Shown here: piece by piece, positions 1 through 8,189 of the stretch
Numbering within the stretch: the first letter of the stretch is position 1
Layout of the letters: the number at the start of each line of letters is the position of its first letter
NCBI RefSeq assembly: GCF_001552215.1
Contig: NZ_BCQT01000025.1
Coordinates: 62,001 to 126,000 of the forward strand
Reading direction: 5' to 3'
DNA from: Actinomadura macra NBRC 14102
Lineage (GTDB): Bacteria > Actinomycetota > Actinomycetes > Streptosporangiales > Streptosporangiaceae
DNA length: 64,000 bases
Notes under the pieces: generated by a model
What the model was told of the DNA's origin: nothing
What the model saw: the letters and a program-made list of their open reading frames with translations, nothing else
Databases searched by the model: none
Program-made: the position numbers and the translations under genes

Positions 1-137
1 GCGACGCGGTGCCGTCCACCCACTCTCTACAGCGCCCGCACTCGCCGAAGCGTCACACCCGTCCCCGACCTGCGCGGCGACACGACGGCGGCAGGAAATC
101 GGGTGACGGCGGTGCGCGCGGCAAGCAGAATCGGCGG

Positions 138-519
138 ATGGAGCTGATCAACTGGCCGCCGTAGCGGTTGCGCCTGCGGACGCCCCGGCTCGAACTGCGG
201 CTCCCGGACCTGACGGAGCTGACGCCCTCGGGGTGCTGGCCGCCGAGGGCGTCCACGAACCCGCCGAGATGCCGTTCCTGGTGCCGTGGACGGACCCGCC
301 GCCGAACGAGCGGGCCCGCAGCGTCCTGCAGTACGACTGGCGCGTCCTCGTTACCGGGAGAACGGCACGTCCCGCGCCCGGGTCCGGGACGCGCTGCGGC
401 ACGAGCAGCGGTTCGTCCTGGACCCGGAGGGCTGGGCGCGGCACCGCGGCATGCCCGTCGAGGTCGAGGGCCTGGACGCCTGCCTACCTCTGTTCGGCGT
501 GCCCGCCGCGGGCGTGTGA
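138..519 (+). pseudogene. GNAT acetyltransferase remnant
   Basis: Pieces of one GNAT N-acetyltransferase lie in three different frames. From 168 the frame reads RLRTPRLELRLPDLTELT, a typical GNAT N-terminus. From about 233 the next frame reads AAEGVHEPAEMPFLVPWTD and then RARSVLQYDWR. From about 352 a third frame reads YRENGT, followed by a C-terminus ending VEVEGLDACLPLFGV. An ATG at 138 is in frame with the first piece but meets a TAG at 162-164. Only about 115 residues remain of a family of about 180-200, so the acetyl-CoA-binding core between DWR (ends 343) and YRENGT (starts 352) has been deleted. It probably lies outside the polyketide cluster and marks its left flank. That the fragments belong to one family is recognition from memory; the frame breaks are visible in the sequence. 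Confidence 0.7.
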
Positions 520-743
520 TCTCCTGTCAGGCTGCCAGGCCGCGGGGCCGGATGTCGGCCGGTTCGCCGCCCCCACGTCGTCCCGCTCCCCTGACTCACC
601 CGGCCCTGGATTCGCCTCACCGGCCCACTCCGTCTGTCGGCGATCGACCGGCGCCGTGCTGTGCGTCCGCATCGAGACGATGACCCGTTCTGATCTGTGT
701 ATTTGTACCGCTAACGCACCGTCAGAGGCCGAAAGGACGACGG
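520..743. other. Intergenic region, no gene seen
   Basis: This 224-base stretch follows the broken acetyltransferase and precedes a small membrane-protein gene. The last 60 bases are less GC-rich than the surroundings, so a promoter for the downstream gene is likely here, but no confident -35/-10 pair can be named. Confidence 0.4.
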
Positions 744-1088
744 GTGCCCGATGATGGGTTCATGACGGGACGTGGAGCGATCTGGGCCGGTGGCCTGGTG
801 GCGGTGGCGGCCGTGGTGGGACTGGGCGTCTATTTCGCGGTGGCGGGTTTTCGTCTGGTCGACACGGTGGGCATCGTGGGCGCGGTGCTGGGGATCGCCG
901 GTATGGCGATGGCCATCCGCGCGATCATCGTCGAGCGGCGCAGGGCCGAGGGCGGCGAGAGGCCCGGTGGCGGGGCGTCCACGACCACCAACGTGCAGGC
1001 GTCCGGTGAGAGATCGGTCGCCATCGGCGGCGACAACTCCGGCATCATCTCCACCGGTGACAACGCGACGAACTCCGGTCCGCGGTAA
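744..1088 (+). CDS. Small two-helix membrane protein
   Basis: A 114-residue protein starting at GTG 744, six bases after AAAGGA (732-737); ATG 762 is an alternative start. Two hydrophobic segments (about residues 11-33 and 38-58) are followed by a basic stretch (VERRRAEGGERPGGG). A Gly/Asn/Ser-rich tail follows, containing ASGERSVAIGGDNSGI and then STGDNA. Tails of this pattern occur on various actinobacterial proteins of unknown role. The sign pattern suggests the tail is cytoplasmic. I do not recognise a function, and nothing links it to the polyketide pathway. It is followed 137 bases later by the flavin oxidase on the same strand. Confidence 0.6.
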   Translation: MPDDGFMTGRGAIWAGGLVAVAAVVGLGVYFAVAGFRLVDTVGIVGAVLGIAGMAMAIRAIIVERRRAEGGERPGGGASTTTNVQASGERSVAIGGDNSGIISTGDNATNSGPR

Positions 1089-1225
1089 AACCCTGTCCAC
1101 ATGGACGCTCGCCTGGCGCGCCGACGGGCGTTTCCGGAGAGTGCCGACAGGGAAGCTGAGAGTAGTTGGACGGGGTTTCCGGCCACTCGTCCTGCGCTCG
1201 CCGGTTCCCGTGGAGGTGCGCTCTG

Positions 1226-2779
1226 ATGACCGAGATCTCGCCGCAGCCGTCGATGGTGGTACGGCACGGAGACAAGCGGTATCCCTCGCTCAGCCGCGGG
1301 TTCAACCAGCGATGGATCGCCAAACCCGAGTACGTCCGGCTGGTGCGCTCTCCCGGCGAGGTTCGGGACGCGCTGGCGCAGGCGGTGCGGGAGACCCCGA
1401 AGGACCCGGCGCGGACGCGGATCACGGTTCGGTCGGGTGGGCACTGCTACGAGAACTTCGTGTGCGGGGACGACGTTCGGGTGATCTTCGACGTCAGCCC
1501 GATGTGCGAGATGTACTTCGACCCGGAGATGAACGCCTACTGCGTGGAGGCCGGCGCCAGCAACTGGCATGCCTACAGCCACCTCTACCCGGCCACGGGG
1601 AGGGCGCTGCCAGGCGGATCCTGCTACTCGGTGGGGCTCGGCGGCCACATCACCGGCGGGGGGTACGGGCTGCTGTCGCGGCAGTTCGGGCTCACGGTCG
1701 ACTATCTGTACGCGGTCGAGGTGGCGGTGGTCGGGCAAGACCGTTCGGTCGAACTCGTCCTGGCGCGGCGCGATGACGGTGACCCGGACCGGAAGGCGCT
1801 CTGGTGGGCCCACACGGGTGGCGGGGGCGGCAACTTCGGGATCATCACCAGGTTCTGGTTCAGGGATCTGCCCGAGCCTCCCAGCACGGTGCTCCTGACC
1901 GGCCTCGCATGGGACTGGAAGGACTTCACCAAAGGTGACTTCACCCAGCTCCTCACCTCGTTCGGCTCGTATTTTCATGACCATCAGGACCCGTCGACGG
2001 CGGCGGGGAAGCTGTTCGGGATTCTCGTCCTCAACCATGTGTGCAATGGTCAGATCGGGCTTCTCGCGCAGGTGGACGTCGATGACGTGGCGGGGCACAC
2101 GGCCATGAAGGAGTTCCTGGCGAAGGTGGACGGGAGCATCTCGCCCGAGGCGACGACGATGCGGACACCGATGGGCGAGCGCCCGACCGTCGCCCATCTG
2201 AAGATCCCGAGGGTCATGCCGTGGCTGACGGCCACCCAAACGCTCAACGGCAGCGGCGAGGACCAGTGCGGGAAGTACAAGTCGGCCTACATCCGCCGAC
2301 CATTCGACTCCAGGCAGATCGATGCGATGTGGGCCTGCCTCGGCAAGGAGCGGTTCACCGACTACACCAACAAGCAGTCCGTCATCCAGATCGACTCCTA
2401 CGGAAGCGCCGTCAACAGGCCACCCCGTGACACCGCCGCCGGGCAGCGCGACTCCATTCTGAAAATGCAATACCAGGTGTATTGGACGAGGAACGACCCT
2501 CAGGAGGCCGAGTACCTCGCCTGGATCCGGGAGACCTACAGTTCTACTTTCGCCGACACCGGCGGCGTCCCGGTGGCGGGCGGCGGCAATACCGACGGCT
2601 GCTACATCAACTATCCCGACGTCGATCTGAGCGACCCCCGTTGGAATCGCTCGGACCAGTCGTGGTCGACCCTCTATTACAAGGACGCCTATCCCAGGTT
2701 GCAGCGGGTGAAGCGGCGCTGGGACCCGCTGAACGTCTTCCGCAACGTCCAGTCCGTCCGCCCGCCGAACCTCGACTGA
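1226..2779 (+). CDS. BBE-type bicovalent FAD oxidase
   Basis: A 517-residue FAD-linked oxidase of the berberine-bridge-enzyme family, closest by motif to the AknOx and TamL/TrdL group from antibiotic clusters. The start is ATG 1226 with GGAGG at 1212-1216. Both flavin-attachment residues are visible: His73 in RSGGHCYENF and Cys133 in PGGSCYSVGLGGH. The FAD-binding run WWAHTGGGGGNFGIITRFW and the C-terminal YINYPD and WDPLNVF motifs are also present. No signal peptide is seen, so it should act in the cytosol. Relatives oxidise alcohols, either on an attached deoxysugar (AknOx converts rhodinose to aculose) or on the aglycone (TamL). A flavoprotein of this general type is also implicated in ring formation in tetronate polyethers. 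The substrate here is unknown. The gene lies next to the free ACP and the sugar genes. Confidence 0.88.
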   Translation: MTEISPQPSMVVRHGDKRYPSLSRGFNQRWIAKPEYVRLVRSPGEVRDALAQAVRETPKDPARTRITVRSGGHCYENFVCGDDVRVIFDVSPMCEMYFDPEMNAYCVEAGASNWHAYSHLYPATGRALPGGSCYSVGLGGHITGGGYGLLSRQFGLTVDYLYAVEVAVVGQDRSVELVLARRDDGDPDRKALWWAHTGGGGGNFGIITRFWFRDLPEPPSTVLLTGLAWDWKDFTKGDFTQLLTSFGSYFHDHQDPSTAAGKLFGILVLNHVCNGQIGLLAQVDVDDVAGHTAMKEFLAKVDGSISPEATTMRTPMGERPTVAHLKIPRVMPWLTATQTLNGSGEDQCGKYKSAYIRRPFDSRQIDAMWACLGKERFTDYTNKQSVIQIDSYGSAVNRPPRDTAAGQRDSILKMQYQVYWTRNDPQEAEYLAWIRETYSSTFADTGGVPVAGGGNTDGCYINYPDVDLSDPRWNRSDQSWSTLYYKDAYPRLQRVKRRWDPLNVFRNVQSVRPPNLD

Positions 2780-2792
2780 CGTACGAGGTTCG
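2766..2792. terminator. Hairpin between convergent genes
   Basis: Perfect 9-bp stem CGAACCTCG (2766-2774) / CGAGGTTCG (2784-2792) with a 9-base loop. It overlaps the stop codon of the flavin oxidase and faces the end of the small minus-strand gene, so it probably acts in both directions. Confidence 0.6.
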
Positions 2793-2831
2793 AGACGGCG
2801 GACGGAAGTTCTCAGTAACCCGGGCGCGGTG

Positions 2832-3071
2832 CTATTCGGCGGTCCGGGTGCGCTGGGTCCAGCGGAAGACGGCCTGCGCGGCATCCGGGCCGAGCGGGCC
2901 GTCGATGCACTCGAAGTGTTCACGCCCGCCGCGGCGGTCGATCTTGATACGGCCATCCTCGATCTCGTCATAAGGGAGCCGCAGGTGACGGGGGATGTCC
3001 GCCGGACCGCCTTCGAGGCGGACGTCGATGGACCGGTGGTCTCGTTCGCAGTCTGCAGTCGGTAGGCTCAT
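2832..3071 (-). CDS. DUF5988-like small protein
   Basis: A 79-residue protein with start ATG 3069-3071 and stop TAG at 2832-2834. It contains VRLEGGPADIPRHLRL, IKIDRRGGREHFEC and VFRWTQRTRTAE, the pattern of the small actinobacterial DUF5988 family, often found beside secondary-metabolite genes. No catalytic residues or membrane segment can be recognised. It is convergent with the flavin oxidase and divergent from the ACP gene, with which it shares a 308-base intergenic region carrying AGGGG repeats. Longer in-frame starts upstream would add a low-quality 50-residue extension and were not chosen. Function unknown. Confidence 0.65.
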   Translation of the reverse strand: MSLPTADCERDHRSIDVRLEGGPADIPRHLRLPYDEIEDGRIKIDRRGGREHFECIDGPLGPDAAQAVFRWTQRTRTAE

Positions 3072-3379
3072 TTTCCACTCACGCTCCCGGCCATGGATAT
3101 CCTCCCTTACCGCCGAGCGGATCGAGTTCTCCCCAGCGTAACCGTGCGGCAGTTTCCGCCCCACCCCTAGAAGATCCGGCGACGAGAACACGGTTTTCGA
3201 TAGGGGCCGGGAGGGGCGCATAGGGGGCGGGAGCCGGCGCCCGATTGGGCCGGACGCCGTGCCGGACCGGCCAAGGGCGGCGCTAGCGCAGCTTAAGCGC
3301 CGGCGCCGAGCATGACGGTCACATTGTGTCGGTTCGTAGCGGATCAGCCCCGGTGCGGGCGAGAAAGGTTGACGAGAAC
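3072..3379. promoter_or_regulatory. Divergent promoter region with AGGGG repeats
   Basis: This 308-base gap separates the DUF5988-like gene (minus) from the ACP gene (plus). AGGGG occurs three times on the plus strand at 3202, 3212 and 3222, exactly 10 bp apart. The complement CCCCTAG lies at 3164-3170, facing the minus-strand gene. A GGCGCT/AGCGCC inverted repeat (3279-3284/3296-3301) sits further towards the ACP gene. The role as activator sites is inferred from recurrence at other promoters in the window. Confidence 0.5.
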
Positions 3380-3736
3380 ATGGGTGAAAGCGTCCAGCAC
3401 GGTACTCCGGAACAGGGCGGCGCCGCCGAGTCGGATTCGGCGGCTCAGGATGCCGCGGAGCGGCAGCGGATCCTCGCCGTCGAGGGCGCCGAGCGTGAGC
3501 GAATCCTCCGCGAGATCGTGCGTTCCAGGGCCGCCGGAGTACTCAACACCACCATCACCGATGACAGCAACTTCCTGGAGAGCGGGCTTAATTCCCTGAC
3601 CGCCCTGGAACTGACCAAGACGCTGATCAATATCACCGGCCTCGAAATTCCCATGGTCGCGATCGTCGAGCATCCCACCCCCACTGAACTCGGCCGGCAC
3701 CTCGCCGAGGAACTCGATAACGCCCCCGTGGCCTGA
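3380..3736 (+). CDS. Discrete acyl carrier protein (ACPX-like)
   Basis: A 118-residue free-standing ACP starting at ATG 3380, with GAGAAAGG upstream at 3361-3368. Residues 1-40 are a charged extension rich in Glu and Ala. The carrier domain follows, with the phosphopantetheine site SGLNSLTALEL, in which the usual Asp before the serine is Asn. The C-terminal part (VEHPTPTELGRHLAEEL) is typical of type I PKS carrier proteins. Polyether clusters such as monensin (MonACPX) and nanchangmycin (NanA10) use a discrete ACP to hold the full chain during oxidative cyclisation. That role is inferred here from the accompanying epoxidase, epoxide hydrolases and KSX-like protein. The next gene, RmlA, starts 42 bases downstream, so they may be cotranscribed. 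Confidence 0.85.
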   Translation: MGESVQHGTPEQGGAAESDSAAQDAAERQRILAVEGAERERILREIVRSRAAGVLNTTITDDSNFLESGLNSLTALELTKTLINITGLEIPMVAIVEHPTPTELGRHLAEELDNAPVA

Positions 3737-3778
3737 GGCGCCTCCGGCGGCGGATCCGAGGGGAGCACGAGCGGTCAC

Positions 3779-4687
3779 ATGAGGGGAATCATTCTCGCGG
3801 GCGGGAACGGAACGCGATTGCGCCCCCTGTCGCTGGTCGGGTCCAAGCAACTGGCCCCCGTCTACGACAAACCGATGATCTATTATCCGCTGTCGGTGCT
3901 CATGCTCGCCGGGATCTCGGAGGTGCTGATCATCACCCGGCCGGCGGAGACGGCGTTGTTCCGACGGCTCTTCGGCGACGGCGGCCGGCTGGGAATGTCC
4001 ATCAGCTACGTCGCCCAGGACGAGCCGCGCGGCATCGCGGACGCATTCCGGGTCGGCGCCGACCACATCGGCGGCGAGGACTGTGCGCTCATCCTGGGCG
4101 ACAACCTGTTCCACGGGGCGGACCTGCCGCCCATGCTGCGCAGCAGCGCGGCGGGGATGAACGGGTGCGTGCTGTTCGCGCACCAGGTCGCCGACCCGGA
4201 GAAGTTCGGCGTCGCCGAGGTGGATCGGGCCGGGCGGCTGGTGGCGATCGAGGAGAAGCCGGAGCGTCCCCGTTCCAACCTGGCCATCCCGGGCCTGTAC
4301 TTCTTCGATGGCGAGGTCGTCGACATCGCCAAGCGGCTCACACCCTCGGCACGGGGCGAACTGGAGATCACAGACGTGCTCCGCGCCTACCTGAAGGCGG
4401 GCCGGGCCGACCTGATGTGGCTGGGGCGCGGCGTCACCTGGTTGGACACCGGGACCCACGACTCGCTGCTGGAGGCGGGCATGTTCGTGCGGGACGTGCA
4501 GCGCCGGCAGGGCACCCGGATCGCCTGCGTCGAGGAGATCGCCATGCATATGGGCTTCATCGGCGCCGACGACTGCCACCGCTTGGGCGAGGAGATGTCG
4601 AGTTCCCCGTACGGGCGGTACGTGATGAACTGCGCCCGCGCCTACGGCCGGCTCCCCGCGTCCGCGCGGCTCCGGGGCCGGCCATGA
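3779..4687 (+). CDS. rmlA: Glucose-1-phosphate thymidylyltransferase
   Basis: A 302-residue nucleotidyltransferase that makes dTDP-glucose from glucose-1-phosphate and dTTP, the entry step to the deoxysugar. The N-terminus MRGIILAGGNGTRLRPL carries the GGxGTRL nucleotide-binding motif, followed by KQLAPVYDKPMIYYPL. ILGDNLFHG and the later EEKPERPRS and LDTGTHDSLLEA motifs are those of RmlA. The length matches the family. An AGGGGAG-type ribosome site precedes ATG 3779. Its stop overlaps the ATG of RmlB (ATGA at 4684-4687), so the two are translationally coupled. Confidence 0.95.
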   Translation: MRGIILAGGNGTRLRPLSLVGSKQLAPVYDKPMIYYPLSVLMLAGISEVLIITRPAETALFRRLFGDGGRLGMSISYVAQDEPRGIADAFRVGADHIGGEDCALILGDNLFHGADLPPMLRSSAAGMNGCVLFAHQVADPEKFGVAEVDRAGRLVAIEEKPERPRSNLAIPGLYFFDGEVVDIAKRLTPSARGELEITDVLRAYLKAGRADLMWLGRGVTWLDTGTHDSLLEAGMFVRDVQRRQGTRIACVEEIAMHMGFIGADDCHRLGEEMSSSPYGRYVMNCARAYGRLPASARLRGRP

Positions 4688-5685
4688 ACGTGCTGGTCAC
4701 CGGCGCCGCCGGGTTCATCGGTTCGACCTACGCGCGCATGCTGCTCGGCTCAGGCCCGACCGGAGGGCCCAGCGTCTGCCGGGTGACCGTACTGGACAAG
4801 CTCACCTACGCCGGGACCGTCGACAACCTCGACCTCTCCGACCCCCGGTTGCGGTTCGTGTACGGCGACGTCTGCGACCCCGGCCTGGTCGGGACGCTGA
4901 TGGCCGAGGCCGACCAGGTGGTGCACTTCGCCGCCGAGTCCCACGTGGACCGCTCGATCAACGCCGCGGAGGACTTCGTCCGCACCAACGTGCTCGGCAC
5001 CCAGACGCTGCTGGACGCCGCCCTGCGGCACCGGGTCGAACGGTTCGTGCACGTGTCGACCGACGAGGTCTACGGTTCGGTGGAGACCGGGTCGCGAGCC
5101 GAGCCCGATCCGCTGGACCCCAACTCGCCCTACGCGGCGTCCAAGGCTGCCTCGGACCTGATCGCCCTGTCCTACCACCGGACGCACGGCCTGGACGTGC
5201 GGGTCACCCGCTGCACCAACAACTACGGGCCCCGCCAGTTCCCCGAGAAGATCATCCCGTTGTTCGTCACCAACCTGCTCGACGGCGGCGACGTCCCGCT
5301 CTACGGCGACGGGCTGAACCGACGCGACTGGCTGCACGTCGAGGACCACTGCCTCGGCGTAGACCTGGTGCGCGTGCTGGGGAGGCCGGGTGAGATCTAC
5401 AACATCAGTGGCGGGACGGAGCTGACCAACACCCGTCTCACCGAGCTCCTGCTGGACGCCTGTGGAGCCGACTGGAGCCGGGTCCGCCACGTCCCCGACC
5501 GCAAGGGCCACGACCTGCGCTATTCCATCCTGGACGACAAGGCCCGGGACGAACTGGGCTACCGGCCGCGGCACGATTTCGAGCGGGGTCTCGCCCGGAC
5601 CGTCGAGTGGTACCGGCGGAACCGCGAGTGGTGGGAGCCGCTGAAGCGGCGCGCGTCCGAGGCGGGGCTGAGCCGTGCGCTCTGA
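4684..5685 (+). CDS. rmlB: dTDP-glucose 4,6-dehydratase
   Basis: A 333-residue short-chain-dehydrogenase-type enzyme that converts dTDP-glucose to dTDP-4-keto-6-deoxyglucose, the common intermediate for the trideoxysugar. It shows the NAD motif VTGAAGFIG at residues 4-12, then FAAESHVDRSI, VSTDEVYGSV, the active-site SPYAASKAASDL with YxxxK, and NNYGPRQFPEKIIP. The ATG at 4684 overlaps the RmlA stop. The 3' end overlaps the next gene (GTG 5675 lies inside it), giving a tight rmlA-rmlB-ketoreductase run. Confidence 0.95.
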   Translation: MNVLVTGAAGFIGSTYARMLLGSGPTGGPSVCRVTVLDKLTYAGTVDNLDLSDPRLRFVYGDVCDPGLVGTLMAEADQVVHFAAESHVDRSINAAEDFVRTNVLGTQTLLDAALRHRVERFVHVSTDEVYGSVETGSRAEPDPLDPNSPYAASKAASDLIALSYHRTHGLDVRVTRCTNNYGPRQFPEKIIPLFVTNLLDGGDVPLYGDGLNRRDWLHVEDHCLGVDLVRVLGRPGEIYNISGGTELTNTRLTELLLDACGADWSRVRHVPDRKGHDLRYSILDDKARDELGYRPRHDFERGLARTVEWYRRNREWWEPLKRRASEAGLSRAL

Positions 5686-6667
5686 CATCGACACCCCCGT
5701 CCGGTTCGGCGTGCTCGGCTGCGCGGACTTCGCGCGGCGGCGGATGCTGCCGACCCTGGTCGCCGCCCCCGGCGCACGGGTCGTCGCGGTCGCCAGCCGT
5801 GACCTGGACAAGGCGGCCTCGTTCGCCGACCGATTCGGCTGCGCCGCCGTGCTGGGGTACGACGCGCTGCTCGCCGCGTCCGACATCGAGGCCGTCTACC
5901 TGCCGCTGCCCGCGATGCTGCACGCCGAGTGGGCGGAGCAGGCGCTCATGGCGGGCAAGCACGTCCTGGTGGAGAAGCCGCTGACCGGCGACCACGCCAA
6001 GACCGCGCGGCTGCTGCGGCTCGCACGGTCGTGCGGCCGGGTGCTGATGGAGAACGTCGCGTTTCCGCATCATGCGCAACACGCGGCGGTGCAGAAGCTG
6101 CTCGCCGACGGGTCGGTCGGGGAGCTGCGCGACTTCTCCAGTACCTTCACCATCCCGCCGCTGTCCGAAGACGACATGCGCTACCGGCCGGACATCGGCG
6201 GCGGAGCACTGCTGGACATGGGGATCTATCCCATCCGCGCCGCGCTCCACTACCTCGGCCACGATCTACGCATCGTGGCCGCCGTCCTGCGCCATCACGG
6301 CAAGACGCACGCGGTGGTGTCCGGGCGGATCCTTGCCTGTACGCCGCGCGGGGTGACGGCGGACCTGCACTTCGGCATGGCGCACTCCTACCGGACGAGC
6401 TGCGAGTTCGCCGGGAGCGAGGGCCGCCTGCTGCTCGACCGGGCGTTCACCCCGCCACCGGCATTCCAGCCGGTCGTGCGTGCCGAGCGGCAGGACCACC
6501 GCGAGGAGTTCACGCTGCCCGCCGACGACCAGTTCGCGAACGTGGTGGCCTGCTTCACGCGGGCGGTGCGCACCGGCGTGGCGCTGGACGGCTGCGCCGA
6601 GGCCAGCCTTCGCCAGGCCGACCTGGTCGCCGCGGTCGAGGAGAAGGCAGTCCGCTTCCCGCTCTGA
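5675..6667 (+). CDS. NDP-hexose 3-ketoreductase (Gfo/Idh/MocA)
   Basis: A 330-residue Gfo/Idh/MocA-family oxidoreductase starting at GTG 5675 inside the rmlB end. It has an N-terminal Rossmann motif (FGVLGCADFARR), the EKPLTGDH motif with the conserved lysine, and GGGALLDMGIYPIRAALHYLG typical of sugar ketoreductases (KijD10/SpnN type). The expected role is to reduce the 3-keto group left by the 2,3-dehydratase encoded in the facing operon, giving a 4-keto-2,6-dideoxyhexose. C3 stereochemistry cannot be read from the sequence and is lost in the next step anyway. Confidence 0.88.
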   Translation: MRSDIDTPVRFGVLGCADFARRRMLPTLVAAPGARVVAVASRDLDKAASFADRFGCAAVLGYDALLAASDIEAVYLPLPAMLHAEWAEQALMAGKHVLVEKPLTGDHAKTARLLRLARSCGRVLMENVAFPHHAQHAAVQKLLADGSVGELRDFSSTFTIPPLSEDDMRYRPDIGGGALLDMGIYPIRAALHYLGHDLRIVAAVLRHHGKTHAVVSGRILACTPRGVTADLHFGMAHSYRTSCEFAGSEGRLLLDRAFTPPPAFQPVVRAERQDHREEFTLPADDQFANVVACFTRAVRTGVALDGCAEASLRQADLVAAVEEKAVRFPL

Positions 6668-6742
6668 CGGTGCCCGCTGCGCCCCGTCCCCGCCTCCCCC
6701 ACCGCACTCTCGGGTGCCCCAGCCTGAGGCGACGTCCGCAAG

Positions 6743-6778
6743 CCCCGGCCGGCTTCGGGAGGGGATCACCGGCCGGGG
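6743..6778. terminator. Hairpin between convergent sugar operons
   Basis: Perfect 10-bp stem CCCCGGCCGG (6743-6752) / CCGGCCGGGG (6769-6778) with a 16-base loop. It lies between the 3-ketoreductase (plus) and the 2,3-dehydratase (minus) and probably stops transcription from both sides. Confidence 0.65.
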
Positions 6779-6791
6779 TAGCGTCCAGCTG

Positions 6792-8189
6792 TCACGCCTC
6801 GGCGGGACGCGCGTCGGCGACGAGCGCGTTGAAGCAGGTCAGGAGCGTCCGAGCGTGAACGTTGACGTAGTGGCCGTGGCGGGCCATCTCGGCGAGCTGG
6901 CCGTGGGACGCCCATCGGAAGCCGAACGGGGGGACCAGCGGCGCCATCGCCTCGTCCGCCTCGACCACCAGGTACCGGCTCACCGCGTTCAGGAAGCGGC
7001 CGCCTTCCTCTGAGTGCAGTGCCGAGTAGCGGATCCGGTCCGGGGGCGCGGCGGACACCGCGTCCAGGAACAGCGGGTGTTCACCGGGTGGCAGGTGCGC
7101 GTAGTTGGCGGGCGTGCACTGGACGGTGGGTCCCAGCTCCACCGTGTCCAGGAAGCCGGGCTCGGGGCGGGCGCGGACGAGCACGTGCGGCACGCCTTCG
7201 ATCTCGCGGGTCAGAAAGGCCACCACACCCTCGCCACGCGGCTCGAACAGCGGCTGCGTCCACTCCGACACCTCGCGGTTGCCCGCCTGCACCGCCACGG
7301 CCACGGCCCGGAAGTACCGCCCGTCCTCGTGGTCGATCGACGAGGCGCCCCGCGACCACCCCGACACCTCCGACAGCGGGACGCACTCGCTGCGAACGAC
7401 GTGCGCCGAGCGCATGGCGGCCAGCCACGACAGCAGGTCGGTGTCGGAGTGCAGGGCGCGCGGCGTCCCGTCGGCGGGCAGGCCTGCCAGCACGGACCGG
7501 GAGTCCATGTTGACGAGGTTGTCGAACCGCATGAGCTCAGCGATCTGGCCGAGGGTCAGCCAGCGGAAGTCCTCGTGCGGCGCGACGTCGCCCGACACCT
7601 CGACGATCATGTTGCGGTTCCGCTTGCGGTAGAACCAGGAGCCGTGTTCGGACTGCAGGACGTCCGACAGCACACGACTGCCCTCCGTCCGCGTGAAGTG
7701 CTCCAGGTAACGGACGGCCGCGCCCCGGTGCACCCCGGTGTAGTTGCTGCGGGTGGCCTGGACGGTCGGGGACAGCTGGAGCAGGTTCGGATTGCCCGGC
7801 TCCATCTTCGCCTGCATGAGGAAGTGCAGCACCCCGCCGAACTCCCGGGCCAGGATGCCGAGGATGCCGACCTCCGGCTGACGGATGATCGGCTGGTGCC
7901 ACTCGGCCGACATCGGATCCCCGGCGCGCGTGTGCAGCCCCTCGACGGCGAAGAAGCGGCCGCTGCGGTGCACCAGGTTCCCCGTGCCGTCCTCGAAGTA
8001 CCAGCCGTCCAGGTCAGCGAAGGGGATGCGGTCCACCGCGAAGCGGGTCGCCGCGCGTCGCCGGGCGAACCAGGCGTGGAAGTCGGCGGTGGTTCCGGCG
8101 GTCCCGTCCCGGGCTCCGGCGGACCGGGTGATGCGGGCGGGCAGGGCGGCGTCGTCGCGCGGCCGCGTCAGGGTCGTCTCGCTGATCAT
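6792..8189 (-). CDS. NDP-hexose 2,3-dehydratase
   Basis: A 465-residue protein of the EvaA/TylX3 family, which removes the C2 hydroxyl of dTDP-4-keto-6-deoxyglucose to give the unstable 3,4-diketo-2,6-dideoxy sugar. The family consists of two similar halves, and both are visible: FHAWFARRR then SAEWHQPIIRQPEVGILGIL and QLSPTVQATRSNY in the first, with VSEWTQPLFEPRGEGVVAFL and ELGPTVQCTPANY repeating it in the second. The start is ATG 8187-8189, which overlaps the stop of the upstream 3-dehydrase (ATGA). It is the last gene of a four-gene coupled operon read from 11381 to 6792. A much longer open frame exists upstream but overlaps the 3-dehydrase. Confidence 0.93.
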   Translation of the reverse strand: MISETTLTRPRDDAALPARITRSAGARDGTAGTTADFHAWFARRRAATRFAVDRIPFADLDGWYFEDGTGNLVHRSGRFFAVEGLHTRAGDPMSAEWHQPIIRQPEVGILGILAREFGGVLHFLMQAKMEPGNPNLLQLSPTVQATRSNYTGVHRGAAVRYLEHFTRTEGSRVLSDVLQSEHGSWFYRKRNRNMIVEVSGDVAPHEDFRWLTLGQIAELMRFDNLVNMDSRSVLAGLPADGTPRALHSDTDLLSWLAAMRSAHVVRSECVPLSEVSGWSRGASSIDHEDGRYFRAVAVAVQAGNREVSEWTQPLFEPRGEGVVAFLTREIEGVPHVLVRARPEPGFLDTVELGPTVQCTPANYAHLPPGEHPLFLDAVSAAPPDRIRYSALHSEEGGRFLNAVSRYLVVEADEAMAPLVPPFGFRWASHGQLAEMARHGHYVNVHARTLLTCFNALVADARPAEA

